A stretch of DNA of 64,000 nucleotides, from NCBI RefSeq assembly GCF_042652925.1, contig NZ_JBHSHC010000099.1, forward strand, positions 39,355 to 103,354, given 5' to 3'. Below the pieces are notes generated by a model. The model saw nothing but the letters and a program-made list of their open reading frames with translations, searched no databases and was not told the DNA's origin. The position numbers and the translations under genes are program-made. Source of the stretch: Effusibacillus consociatus. GTDB taxonomy: Bacteria > Bacillota > Bacilli > Tumebacillales > Effusibacillaceae. Each line of letters starts with the position of its first letter. Position 1 is the stretch's first letter. Shown here piece by piece: positions 50,667 through 58,135 of this stretch.

Positions 50667-51413
50667 ATGACTTTGAAGAGACCGGAAGCGTTTGAATTTC
50701 CAGGCGGCAAAACGGGGGTATTGCTGATTCACGGCTTTACCGGGACTCCGTCCGAGCTGCGGCCAATGGGGGAATATCTTGCGAGCAAGGGGGTCACCGT
50801 GAAAGCGCCTTTGTTGGCCGGACACGGTACAACTCCCGAACAGATGATGAAAACCGGAATGAAGGATTGGATAAAATCGGCGGGGGATGCCTTTTTTGAA
50901 TTGCAGCGGAAGTGCGATCAAGTGTATGTAGCCGGTCTGTCCATGGGGGGAGCACTGGCGCTTCATATCGCGGCAAGGTTGCCTGTTGCAGGAGTAATTC
51001 CCATGTGTGCGCCGGTTTTCCTCACGGATCGTCGTGCCAAATTTTCGCGATTTGTCGTACCTTTTAAAAAGTTTCACGTACACAGAGGTGCTCATCCGGA
51101 ACATATCGACATGTATTTGGCAGGCTATAAAAAGACTCCAATTCGCTGTGTGACCGAACTGTTAAAGCTGATTCGGACAGTTCGAAACGAATTGCGGGAG
51201 ATTAAAGCGCCGGCTTTTATTCTTCAGGCAGAACAGGATACGACGGTGCGGCCGGAAAGTGCGGAGTATATTTATAAACACATCGGTTCTCGGCAAAAAC
51301 AAATAAAGTGGTATCCAAATTCGGGACATATTTTAACCGTCGACCATGACAGGGAGCAGGTGTTTGAGGACGTGGCGGCGTTCTTGAGTAGCAAGGAATT
51401 GATTCGTTTATAA
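50667..51413 (+). CDS. est: Carboxylesterase, alpha/beta hydrolase
   Basis: The 248-residue hydrolase cleaves short-chain esters. It has the oxyanion HGFTGTPSELRPMGEYL, the nucleophile elbow GLSMGGALALHIA (Ser near 94), Asp in ILQAEQDTTVRPESA (near 193) and His in YPNSGHILTVDHDREQV (near 223). It resembles the monoacylglycerol lipase/Est30 group of Geobacillus, and its position before rnr matches yvaK. SD GGGAGGG. No signal peptide, so it is cytosolic. Confidence 0.9.
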   Translation: MTLKRPEAFEFPGGKTGVLLIHGFTGTPSELRPMGEYLASKGVTVKAPLLAGHGTTPEQMMKTGMKDWIKSAGDAFFELQRKCDQVYVAGLSMGGALALHIAARLPVAGVIPMCAPVFLTDRRAKFSRFVVPFKKFHVHRGAHPEHIDMYLAGYKKTPIRCVTELLKLIRTVRNELREIKAPAFILQAEQDTTVRPESAEYIYKHIGSRQKQIKWYPNSGHILTVDHDREQVFEDVAAFLSSKELIRL

Positions 51414-51483
51414 TATTGGCACAGGCAACATCAACACATATGTTACTTTTGTGGGTTAATTGTCGCGCCAGGAGGTGGGAAGT

Positions 51484-53847
51484 TTGGAGAATAGAATCGT
51501 TGATTTTATGAAGGCAAAATTATATAAACCGATGAACGTGCAAGAATTGAAAGAAGCTTTGGGCATCCACGACGGTGACGAACTGGAAGATTTCGTTAAG
51601 TTGTTGAACCGCATGGAAGACGAAGGGATAGTCGTACGGACCCGGACACACCGCTACGGTCTGCCTTCCAAGATGAATCTGGTGGTTGGAAGGCTGCAGG
51701 GAAAGGCGAAAGGCTTTGGCTTCGTGATCCCGACCGATCCGGAGGAGATCCCTAACGGAGACGTGTTTGTCAATGCGGGAGATATGAATGGTGCCATGCA
51801 CGGCGATAAAGTGATTGCACGCGTACATAAGAAGGCTGGCGCCAACGGCCGCAGGGAAGGCGAGATTATACGCATCCTTGAACGGGTACACAAGACGGTA
51901 GTGGGAACGTTTATTTCTCACCAGCATTACGCGTTCATCATTCCGGACGATCAACGTTTAGGGATTGAACTTTTCATACCGGAGGCGGACTTTAATGGTG
52001 CGGCTGACGGCATGAAGGTCGTCGCCGAAATTACTCATTTTCCCGAGGGCTGGAAGTCTATTCAAGGCAAAGTCATTGAGGTTCTTGGATATCCGGATGA
52101 ACCTGGCGTTGACATTCTGGCTGTGATCCGCAAACACGGGCTGCCGGAATCTTTTCCGGAAGAAGTCCTTCAAGCGGCGGAAGCGGTTCCGGATACGATT
52201 TCGGAAGAAGATCTCAAAGGGAGACGGGATTTGAGGGATCGCAGGATGGTCACGATCGACGGTGAGGATGCGAAGGACCTGGACGATGCGGTGTCGGTTG
52301 AACGTCTGCCAAACGGGAATATCCTGCTGGGTGTCCATATTGCGGATGTCGGGTACTACGTTAAGGAAAATTCACCACTCGACATTGAAGCTTACAATCG
52401 CGGGACATCCGTGTACCTTGTGGATCGGGTTATTCCGATGCTTCCGCATCGTTTGTCAAACGGAATTTGTTCCCTGAATCCGAAAGTGGATCGTCTGACA
52501 CTTACCTGCGACATGGAGTGGTCACCCGATTTGGAATTGGTGCGCCATGATATTTATCCCAGTGTGATCAAAACCAATGAACGCATGACCTATACAAACG
52601 TCCGCAAGATCCTGGTGGGCAAGGATCCGGAATTAATCGAAAGATACAAAGAACTTGTGCCCGACTTTGAGTTAATGGAAGATCTGGCGATGAAGCTCCG
52701 CGCCCGCCGAATGCACCGGGGCGCGATCGATTTTGACTTCGTTGAAACGAAAATCATTGTGGATCGGGAAGGAAAACCTGTCGAGATCCGGAAACGGGAA
52801 CGTTCTGTTGCAGAACAGATTATTGAAGAGTTTATGCTGGCCGCTAACGAGACGGTATCCGAACATTTCCACTGGCTGAACGTGCCGTTTTTGTATCGGA
52901 TCCATGAAGAGCCGGACGGTGAGAGAATCGGTGATTTTAACGATTTTATTTATAACTTTGGGTACAGCTTGAAAGGGATCGGCAAAAAAGTTCACCCGAG
53001 AGCTTTGCAAAGATTGTTGGAGGAAATCAAGGACAAGCCGGAGGAGCGCATTATTTCAACTGTGATGCTGCGTTCAATGAAGCAAGCAAAATATTCTTAT
53101 GAACCGCTTGGACATTTTGGATTGGCCGCCGAGTACTACAGCCATTTTACTTCTCCTATCCGTCGATATCCGGACTTGGTGATTCACCGAATTATCCGGG
53201 AAGCGATTGACAACGGAGGCAGCTTGACGCCTGAACGAATGGAATATCTGCGTTCCAAACTGCCTGAGACCGCCCAACATTCATCCGAACGGGAGCGTTT
53301 GGCAGTTGACGCGGAAAGGGAAACCGATCTTGTGAAAAAGGTTCAATTTATGGAAAATAAGGTCGGGGAAGAGTTCGATGGATTTATATCCGGCGTAACG
53401 GCGTTTGGAATCTTTGTCGAGTTGGATAACTCAATTGAAGGGCTGGTTCATGTTTCCTATCTGGAAGATGATTATTATCATCATGATGAAAAACAGTATA
53501 TGCTCGTTGGTGAGCGGACCGGCAGAACGTTTCGGATCGGTGATCAGGTCAAGGTTCGGGTGGAAGCGGTCAATAAAGAATCGAGAACGATTGATTTCCG
53601 TATGCTTGAAGGCGGCGAGTACCGTGGTACAGGCCGAGGAGGTCGAGCCGGCAAAGAAGGAAAACGGACTGAGAAAAGAGGCGGAGAGGCCAAAGCCGTG
53701 AACGAGCGAAACGGTAAACCGCAGCGCAAACGAAAGCGGCACCGGGGGGACTCCGCCAGGAGCGGCGCCGCTGAAAAAAAAGCGGGATTAAAGGCGGTCG
53801 CCAAAAAGGCGGCCAAGGTAAAAAAGAAAAAACGAGCGAAAGTTTAG
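51484..53847 (+). CDS. rnr: Ribonuclease R
   Basis: RNase R is a 3-prime to 5-prime exoribonuclease that degrades structured RNA and, with SmpB/tmRNA, non-stop mRNAs. The 787-residue protein has an N-terminal HTH (about 1-60), cold-shock domains (GKAKGFGFVIP near 75), the RNB catalytic domain (TIDGEDAKDLDDAVSVERL; GVHIADVGYYV; FTSPIRRYPDLVIHRII), an S1 domain (VGEEFDGFISGVTAFGIFVEL) and a long Lys/Arg-rich tail. TTG 51484 is set by AGGAGGTGG. The neighbours est, smpB and ssrA support the call. Confidence 0.96.
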   Translation: MENRIVDFMKAKLYKPMNVQELKEALGIHDGDELEDFVKLLNRMEDEGIVVRTRTHRYGLPSKMNLVVGRLQGKAKGFGFVIPTDPEEIPNGDVFVNAGDMNGAMHGDKVIARVHKKAGANGRREGEIIRILERVHKTVVGTFISHQHYAFIIPDDQRLGIELFIPEADFNGAADGMKVVAEITHFPEGWKSIQGKVIEVLGYPDEPGVDILAVIRKHGLPESFPEEVLQAAEAVPDTISEEDLKGRRDLRDRRMVTIDGEDAKDLDDAVSVERLPNGNILLGVHIADVGYYVKENSPLDIEAYNRGTSVYLVDRVIPMLPHRLSNGICSLNPKVDRLTLTCDMEWSPDLELVRHDIYPSVIKTNERMTYTNVRKILVGKDPELIERYKELVPDFELMEDLAMKLRARRMHRGAIDFDFVETKIIVDREGKPVEIRKRERSVAEQIIEEFMLAANETVSEHFHWLNVPFLYRIHEEPDGERIGDFNDFIYNFGYSLKGIGKKVHPRALQRLLEEIKDKPEERIISTVMLRSMKQAKYSYEPLGHFGLAAEYYSHFTSPIRRYPDLVIHRIIREAIDNGGSLTPERMEYLRSKLPETAQHSSERERLAVDAERETDLVKKVQFMENKVGEEFDGFISGVTAFGIFVELDNSIEGLVHVSYLEDDYYHHDEKQYMLVGERTGRTFRIGDQVKVRVEAVNKESRTIDFRMLEGGEYRGTGRGGRAGKEGKRTEKRGGEAKAVNERNGKPQRKRKRHRGDSARSGAAEKKAGLKAVAKKAAKVKKKKRAKV

Positions 53848-53849
53848 TT

Positions 53850-53874
53850 AAGAACCCTTGTTGGGTTCTTTTTT
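53850..53874 (+). terminator. Terminator after rnr
   Basis: AAGAACCC (53850-53857) and GGGTTCTT (53863-53870) followed by TTTT. Confidence 0.85.
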
Positions 53875-53907
53875 ACTGTTGGGAGGGGTGGGTAAAAATT
53901 ATTTTTA

Positions 53908-53939
53908 TTTACAAATTGTAAAATTTCGTCTGTTATGAT
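53908..53939 (+). promoter_or_regulatory. Palindrome and extended -10 promoter of the HTH-TPR regulator
   Basis: TTTACA-AAT-TGTAAA (53908-53922) is a perfect palindrome just upstream of an extended -10 element TGT-TATGAT (53931-53939). The palindrome occupies the place of the -35 box and is a candidate binding site for the XRE-type regulator encoded 43 bp downstream. Confidence 0.55.
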
Positions 53940-53982
53940 AGTTTAACTTATATAGAGATTGAGTCCAAATGGGGGGCAGAGA

Positions 53983-55245
53983 ATGATTTCGCTCGGAGAC
54001 AAGATACAAAGGCTTCGTGTATGGAGAGGCATTACACAGACAGAATTGGCCTCAGGTTTGGTTACACCAAGCATGATTTCACAAATAGAGGGCAATAAAG
54101 CGAACCCCTCAACAGAACTGCTTTTGCAAATCATTGAACGGCTTGGAGTTTCTGTTGAGACCTTTCTGAAGGACGTTTATCTGGATTTGGGCGGCAGAGC
54201 TCTGTACCGGTTCGCTGTGGATCTCATGGAGTTTCAGCAATATGGGGCTGCTCTCAAGTTTCTCAAACAGTTGGAGGAGCGTCCGAATGTGGTGGAACCA
54301 CATGAACTGGAGTATCAGGTCGCCATTTGTTTGCAGAACACCGGCAAAGTCCAGGAAGCTATTGAGAAGTTGGACGAGGTCTTAAATGCGGTTCAGGTAG
54401 GGGACGATCGGGAATTTGTCGCAAAAGTGTACTATCAGTTAGGCGACGCTTACTATAAACTGCACAATCTGAGTCTCGCGGTATTTTACGGACAAAAAGC
54501 GGACCTCGTATTAGAAGATCTGCCGGAAGCGGAACGTTTTCTGAAAGCAAGGGTCAAGAATCTGCTTGGTGTGGCCAATTCCCGTTTCGGACAATATGAA
54601 AAGAGCGTCAAGTACCATCAAGCCGCTTACGAGTATTACCTGCCGGATCATTTGTCACGGGCTGCCACAATGCTGATGAACCTCGGGATCGAATATAAGA
54701 ACCTTGGAGATTATGAGAAATCAAAGGATTATTATGAGAAATCTCTAGAAATGTTCAGCAAGCTGCCTGTGGAAAAAAATAGTATTGCTGCCAAGTATAA
54801 CTATGGGGTATTATTAGGAGTGACAGCCAAGTATGAATTGGCACTTAAAATGCTCGAAGAGTGTTTAGCTGAGTACCAGGAGCATAAATATAGAGAAATG
54901 CTGCCTGGTGTCTACAGCGAAATGGCTCAAATCGAAGTGCATCGAGGCAATCTGGACAAAGCCGCCGAATATGCCCAAAAAGGCATTGAGAGCTGTGACG
55001 AAGAACATCATTCACGAGCGTATTTGTATAAGGTGATGGCGCAAATCAGCTATCAAAAGAAAAATTACGAAGAGGCCATCGTGTTTCTGGAGCGATCGAT
55101 CCCCATTTACCACAAATACTCCCGGATTGCCGACTTGGTGAAGGTACTGCCAATGCTCAGCAAGTGCTATCAAGAACTTGGCGATGTCGAGAAAGCTATG
55201 TCCACCATGGAAAGATCCAAGGTGTACATGAAAAATCTTTTGTAA
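53983..55245 (+). CDS. XRE-HTH/TPR regulator of the RRNPP (peptide-pheromone) type
   Basis: The 420-residue protein begins with an XRE helix-turn-helix (about 4-60; ISLGDKIQRLRVWRG, TQTELASGLVTPSMISQIEG) and continues with TPR-like helical repeats to the end (NLGDYEKSKDYYEKSLEMF, RGNLDKAAEYAQKGIESC, KNYEEAIVFLERSIPIYHKY). This is the architecture of PlcR, NprR, AimR and similar RRNPP receptors, which bind a re-imported peptide through the TPRs. A putative pheromone precursor follows 14 bp after its stop. ATG 53983 is preceded by GGGGGG; the ORF could start 8 codons earlier at TTG. The pair interrupts the usual rnr-smpB neighbourhood. The alternative is a general XRE-TPR regulator without a peptide ligand. 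Confidence 0.82.
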   Translation: MISLGDKIQRLRVWRGITQTELASGLVTPSMISQIEGNKANPSTELLLQIIERLGVSVETFLKDVYLDLGGRALYRFAVDLMEFQQYGAALKFLKQLEERPNVVEPHELEYQVAICLQNTGKVQEAIEKLDEVLNAVQVGDDREFVAKVYYQLGDAYYKLHNLSLAVFYGQKADLVLEDLPEAERFLKARVKNLLGVANSRFGQYEKSVKYHQAAYEYYLPDHLSRAATMLMNLGIEYKNLGDYEKSKDYYEKSLEMFSKLPVEKNSIAAKYNYGVLLGVTAKYELALKMLEECLAEYQEHKYREMLPGVYSEMAQIEVHRGNLDKAAEYAQKGIESCDEEHHSRAYLYKVMAQISYQKKNYEEAIVFLERSIPIYHKYSRIADLVKVLPMLSKCYQELGDVEKAMSTMERSKVYMKNLL

Positions 55246-55259
55246 AAGAGGGGATTGCT

Positions 55260-55445
55260 ATGAAAAAGATTTGGCTGGCTCTGTTTGTATTGACGACTCT
55301 TGCTTTTGGAACTGCGGCATTGACAGTAGCGACCGACGAGCATGGGTATTCACCTGTTGCAACTGACGAACATGGCTACATGCTTGCAACCGATGAGCAC
55401 GGTTATATTCTCGCAACTGATGAACACGGTTATAGCGTTGCCTAA
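55260..55445 (+). CDS. Secreted precursor with four ATDEHGY repeats, candidate pheromone
   Basis: The 61-residue product has a classical signal peptide (MKKIWLALFVLTTLAFGTAA) followed by four copies of ATDEHGY at residues 24-30, 34-40, 43-49 and 52-58, separated by two- or three-residue linkers (SPV, ML/IL), and a final SVA. All four copies have identical protein sequence but different DNA: GCG/GCA, ACC/ACT, GAC/GAT, GAG/GAA, CAT/CAC, and GGG/GGC/GGT vary. This argues that the peptide is translated and selected. AAAGAGGGG precedes the ATG. Placement right after an RRNPP-type receptor gene suggests the peptides are its ligand. No cysteines or lanthipeptide-like residues are present. The function is inferred. 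Confidence 0.75.
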   Translation: MKKIWLALFVLTTLAFGTAALTVATDEHGYSPVATDEHGYMLATDEHGYILATDEHGYSVA

Positions 55446-55472
55446 GGTTTCGAACTACGATAACAGTTTGAC

Positions 55473-55495
55473 CCCACCGCTTTGGTGGGTTTTTT
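55473..55495 (+). terminator. Terminator after the repeat peptide gene
   Basis: CCCACC (55473-55478) and GGTGGG (55484-55489) followed by six T. It closes the regulator-peptide unit before the smpB promoter. Confidence 0.85.
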
Positions 55496-55521
55496 GTTCA
55501 ACGGCGAATCTCAGCCGACAG

Positions 55522-55551
55522 TTGACTGAGCTGTCCCGGACTTGTTATAGT
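55522..55551 (+). promoter_or_regulatory. Sigma-A promoter of smpB
   Basis: TTGACT (55522-55527), an 18 bp spacer and TATAGT (55546-55551), 33 bp before the ATG. Confidence 0.65.
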
Positions 55552-55584
55552 ATAGTTTGCTACTGCACAAGGAGGTGGACTTGC

Positions 55585-56058
55585 ATGGCGAAAAAAGACG
55601 AAGGGCCGAAAGCATTGGCGCAAAATAAAAAAGCATCGCACGATTATTTTATTGAAGACACCTATGAAGCGGGAATTGTGCTGACCGGAACCGAGATTAA
55701 GTCGATTCGTCAGGGTAAGGCCAACCTGCAGGACAGTTTCGCACGGATCTCCAACGGAGAGGCATGGCTGATTAACATGCATGTGTCACCCTTTGAACAG
55801 GGCAACCGATTCAATGTCGATCCTACACGCAGCCGCAAGCTCCTTTTACACAAAGGAGAAATTATGAAGCTGTTGGGGCAAACTAAAGAAAGAGGGTATT
55901 CCCTGATTCCGCTGAAGCTTTATGTGAAAAATGGTTTCTGCAAAGTATTGCTGGGTCTTGCCAAAGGGAAGAAGCACTATGACAAGCGGGAATCGGAAGC
56001 GAAACGGGATGCTCAGCGGGAAATGCAAAGAGCGCTCCGCGAACGGCAGAAATACTAA
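55585..56058 (+). CDS. smpB: SsrA-binding protein SmpB
   Basis: SmpB carries tmRNA to stalled ribosomes. The 157-residue protein shows ALAQNKKASHDYFIEDTYEA, GTEIKSIRQGKANLQDSFARI, the LLLHKGEIMKLLGQTKERGY region and a basic C-terminal tail (GKKHYDKRESEAKRDAQRE) that folds in the mRNA channel. ATG 55585 follows AAGGAGGTGG. ssrA follows 187 bp downstream. Confidence 0.97.
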   Translation: MAKKDEGPKALAQNKKASHDYFIEDTYEAGIVLTGTEIKSIRQGKANLQDSFARISNGEAWLINMHVSPFEQGNRFNVDPTRSRKLLLHKGEIMKLLGQTKERGYSLIPLKLYVKNGFCKVLLGLAKGKKHYDKRESEAKRDAQREMQRALRERQKY

Positions 56059-56185
56059 GCAAGTCAGTCACAATCTGCCATCGATTTGAGACCGATTTTA
56101 TGGTATGCTAAGAGTTGCTGGATCAAATTCTGTTTGATTTTTTCGGGTTCACATGAGTACTCGGATCCTGTTGCATTTACGGGGT

Positions 56186-56235
56186 CCCCGCAAAGTACTC
56201 GGTGTTTCTGCAACGCTTCACGTCACTTTGTGGGG
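56186..56235 (+). repeat. Dispersed hairpin repeat, copy 2 (ACTCGG...CGTC loop)
   Basis: CCCCGCAAAGT (56186-56196) and ACTTTGTGGGG (56225-56235) form an 11 bp stem (one G-T pair) around a 28-base loop beginning ACTCGG and ending CACGTC. It shares CAAAGTACTCGG and CGTCACTTTG with the copy at 4110-4160. It ends 10 bp before the 5-prime end of tmRNA. Confidence 0.6.
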
Positions 56236-56245
56236 TGTTTCATTT

Positions 56246-56607
56246 GGGGGCGTTTTTGGATTCGACGGGGATTGTTCGAGCATGAGTAGCGGGTCGTGGG
56301 GCTGCGGACACGTTAAAAACGCGGGCGTAAATATAAACGCAAACAAAAACAACAACCTCGCTTACGCTGCTTAATTGCAGCTAGCCGTTCTATCCTCTAT
56401 CGCCGGTGTAGAGGCTAGGACGTCATCTTAGCCGGATAGTCTGGACGCATCGGTCTGTGTGCGCCAGGTGAAATTCAGCAGACTAGCCTCACACCAGCCT
56501 GTCCCTCGGCGGGTGTGAGGCGAAACTTCAAGTAGAGCGGACTGCACCCGGAGAAGCTTATGTAGCGAGGTCTTCGGACAGGGGTTCGATTCCCCTCGCC
56601 TCCACCA
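56246..56607 (+). ncRNA. ssrA: Transfer-messenger RNA
   Basis: tmRNA rescues stalled ribosomes and tags the nascent chain for proteolysis. The 5-prime end GGGGGCG pairs with CGCCTCC near the 3-prime end, followed by A and encoded CCA (56605-56607). The T-arm GACAGGGGTTCGATTCCCCTC is present and the 5-prime TTTTTGGATTCGACGGGGAT is typical. The tag frame starts at GCA 56339 and encodes ANKNNNLAYAA before TAA (56372-56374). The tag ends in AYAA instead of the more common ALAA. It follows smpB. Confidence 0.95.
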
Positions 56608-56613
56608 ACCAAA

Positions 56614-56664
56614 AACCACCAAAGAAGCCAACTTTCGAAGATGAAGTTGGCTTCTTTGGTGGTT
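56614..56664 (+). terminator. Long hairpin terminator of ssrA
   Basis: A perfect 21 bp stem (56614-56634 with 56644-56664) starts seven bases after the tmRNA CCA. The T-run after it is weak (TTTCATCGTTTT). Confidence 0.75.
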
Positions 56665-56708
56665 TCATCGTTTTATACTACAATATAGGGGATAGTGTAT
56701 GTAAAAAT

Positions 56709-56744
56709 GCTTCCTTATGTGTATAAGCTTCCTTATGTGTATAA
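56709..56744 (+). repeat. Tandem 18 bp repeat upstream of the Fic locus
   Basis: GCTTCCTTATGTGTATAA occurs twice in direct succession (56709-56726 and 56727-56744). The second copy runs into TATAAT (56740-56745). It could be a promoter/operator of the toxin-antitoxin operon that starts 47 bp downstream. Confidence 0.55.
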
Positions 56745-56790
56745 TAAAATAAGAGGGGTCGGTTTACTTTGGATAGGATGAGGTGCTTTC

Positions 56791-57048
56791 ATGCCTAAAT
56801 TTCTCAAAGTTCAATTGTACAATGAACACTTGAACCAAACGAGAAGGTTTATTCGTGTGCGTGTAAATAAATATTCTGAAAAACAACTTCGGGATGCTTT
56901 TCGAAATGCAAAAGCATCGTTACAAATTGAGGGATTTACATTTTCTCCTGAAGAGGAACATTTCTTGTTAGAGAAATCTAGAGGTAAAATATCCCAGTCT
57001 GAATTCTTGAAAAGAGCTAAGGAATTTGCAATGAATGTACCAGAGTAA
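56791..57048 (+). CDS. FicA/VbhA-like antitoxin
   Basis: The 85-residue protein has near its middle the inhibitory helix motif [S/T]xxxE[G/N] as SLQIEG (Ser43, Glu47), where the Glu blocks the ATP site of the partner Fic toxin. It is followed by FSPEEEHFLLEKSRGKISQSEFLKRAKEF, typical of the antitoxin_VbhA domain. It overlaps the fic gene by 14 bp, as in class I FicTA modules. The stretch is visibly AT-richer than the surrounding genes, suggesting acquisition. Confidence 0.75.
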   Translation: MPKFLKVQLYNEHLNQTRRFIRVRVNKYSEKQLRDAFRNAKASLQIEGFTFSPEEEHFLLEKSRGKISQSEFLKRAKEFAMNVPE

Positions 57049-57623
57049 ACAGTCAAGATATTGTTATCCGGAAACCGATGTTTTAATTAATAAAGCTAAC
57101 TTAAGAGAACTGGATCAACTTGAACGGTTTGAAAAGTACGCTACCACTGCAAGGCTCCATCAACTTAATCTGAAACCGATTAATGGTAATTTTGATTTCA
57201 AACATTTGTCTAAAATTCACTGGTTTATATTCCAAGACGTATACCCTTTTGCTGGGAAGGTTAGAGACGAAGACATTTCAAAAGGCAATTTCAGATTTGC
57301 TTTACCACAATATATTTACTCAGAGGCAGATCGTATTATTGGCGAACTGAAGCAGGACAATTACTTAAAAGGTTTATCATTGGTGAAACACGTTGAACGA
57401 CTGGCGTATTATATGGCAGAGTTGAATGTTCTCCATCCGTTTCGAGAAGGTAACGGAAGAACCCTAACGAGAATTTATTCGGTGTTTAGCACTTTTATCT
57501 GGGCACGTTTTGGACTGGAGTCAAGTGGATCCAAAAAATATACTGAATGCGACCATTCGTTCCGCTAGTGATCATAAGGAGTTAATTCCTGTTCTTGAAA
57601 TGTCCATCATAGAACGGAAATAG
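57035..57623 (+). pseudogene. fic: Fic-domain AMPylating toxin, frameshifted
   Basis: Fic proteins transfer AMP to targets such as topoisomerases. The frame from ATG 57035 carries a Fic fold with IHWFIFQDVYPFAGKVRDE and the core motif HPFREGNGR (134-142), then leaves the correct frame just after it. The +1-shifted frame from about 57468 continues REFIRCLALLSGHVLDWSQV and then the normal Fic C-terminus to TAG 57621-57623. Removing one A from CCTAACGA (57463-57470) would restore GNGRTLREFIR. As it stands, the product ends early at 57568 with a wrong tail and lacks the second motif Arg context and C-terminal helices, so the toxin is probably dead. Confidence 0.8.
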
Positions 57624-57818
57624 TAGTAAAATATAAGTCAAGAATTCAACCTAATGCCAACTCCCGAAAAGGGGGGCGGTTTTTTTTTATTGGGGCTTGC
57701 TGAATATTGAATTTCTTTTTGATCAGAAAAAACCGGGAGGAAGTCAATTAAAATACTTATTGTCTTCCGTACATGAGATGGCCGAAAAAAATTTCCACAT
57801 CTCGTCCAATGGGAAAGA

Positions 57819-57995
57819 GAAACGGCTGCAGCCACGGAAGAAGTAACCGCTACGGTGGATGAGTTGAATCTGACAGCAGGCCGCTTGACTGGCCGGGCCA
57901 AAGCGCTGCAAGAACTTTTGAAGAAAATGGAGTTAAGGTTGAGAATTGAGAAGACTGCAATAACGCGCTTTCACGAGAAAAGCCCCCATGGGTAA
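57819..57995 (+). pseudogene. C-terminal remnant of a methyl-accepting chemotaxis protein
   Basis: The frame ETAAATEEVTATVDELNLTA then GRLTGRAKALQELLKKM matches the extreme C-terminus of chemoreceptor signalling domains. No start codon or the rest of the receptor is present. The 57624-58135 gap otherwise holds a terminator-like CCC-GAAAA-GGG with T-run (about 57659-57687) and a hairpin AGCCCCCA/TGGGGGCT (57981-58008) at the end of this scrap. Confidence 0.6.
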
Positions 57996-58135
57996 AACTG
58001 TGGGGGCTACAATGGTCTCCAGACCCAAATTTCGGTTTAAGGACCCGAATATATGACACCATCACGTTTGACTGTACATTTTTAAAATTCTACAATGAAT
58101 TTAAGTTCAATCGAGAGGATGAATCAAATGGGAAA

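Noticed and set aside
55260..55445. Repeat peptide as bacteriocin or cell-wall repeat protein
   Set aside because: No cysteines, no double-glycine leader, no immunity or transport genes, and no cell-wall anchor; the receptor-type neighbour fits a signal peptide better.
56580..58110. Prophage or integrative island with attL/attR at ssrA
   Set aside because: No integrase and no second copy of the ssrA 3-prime end found by eye; kept only as an accessory patch.
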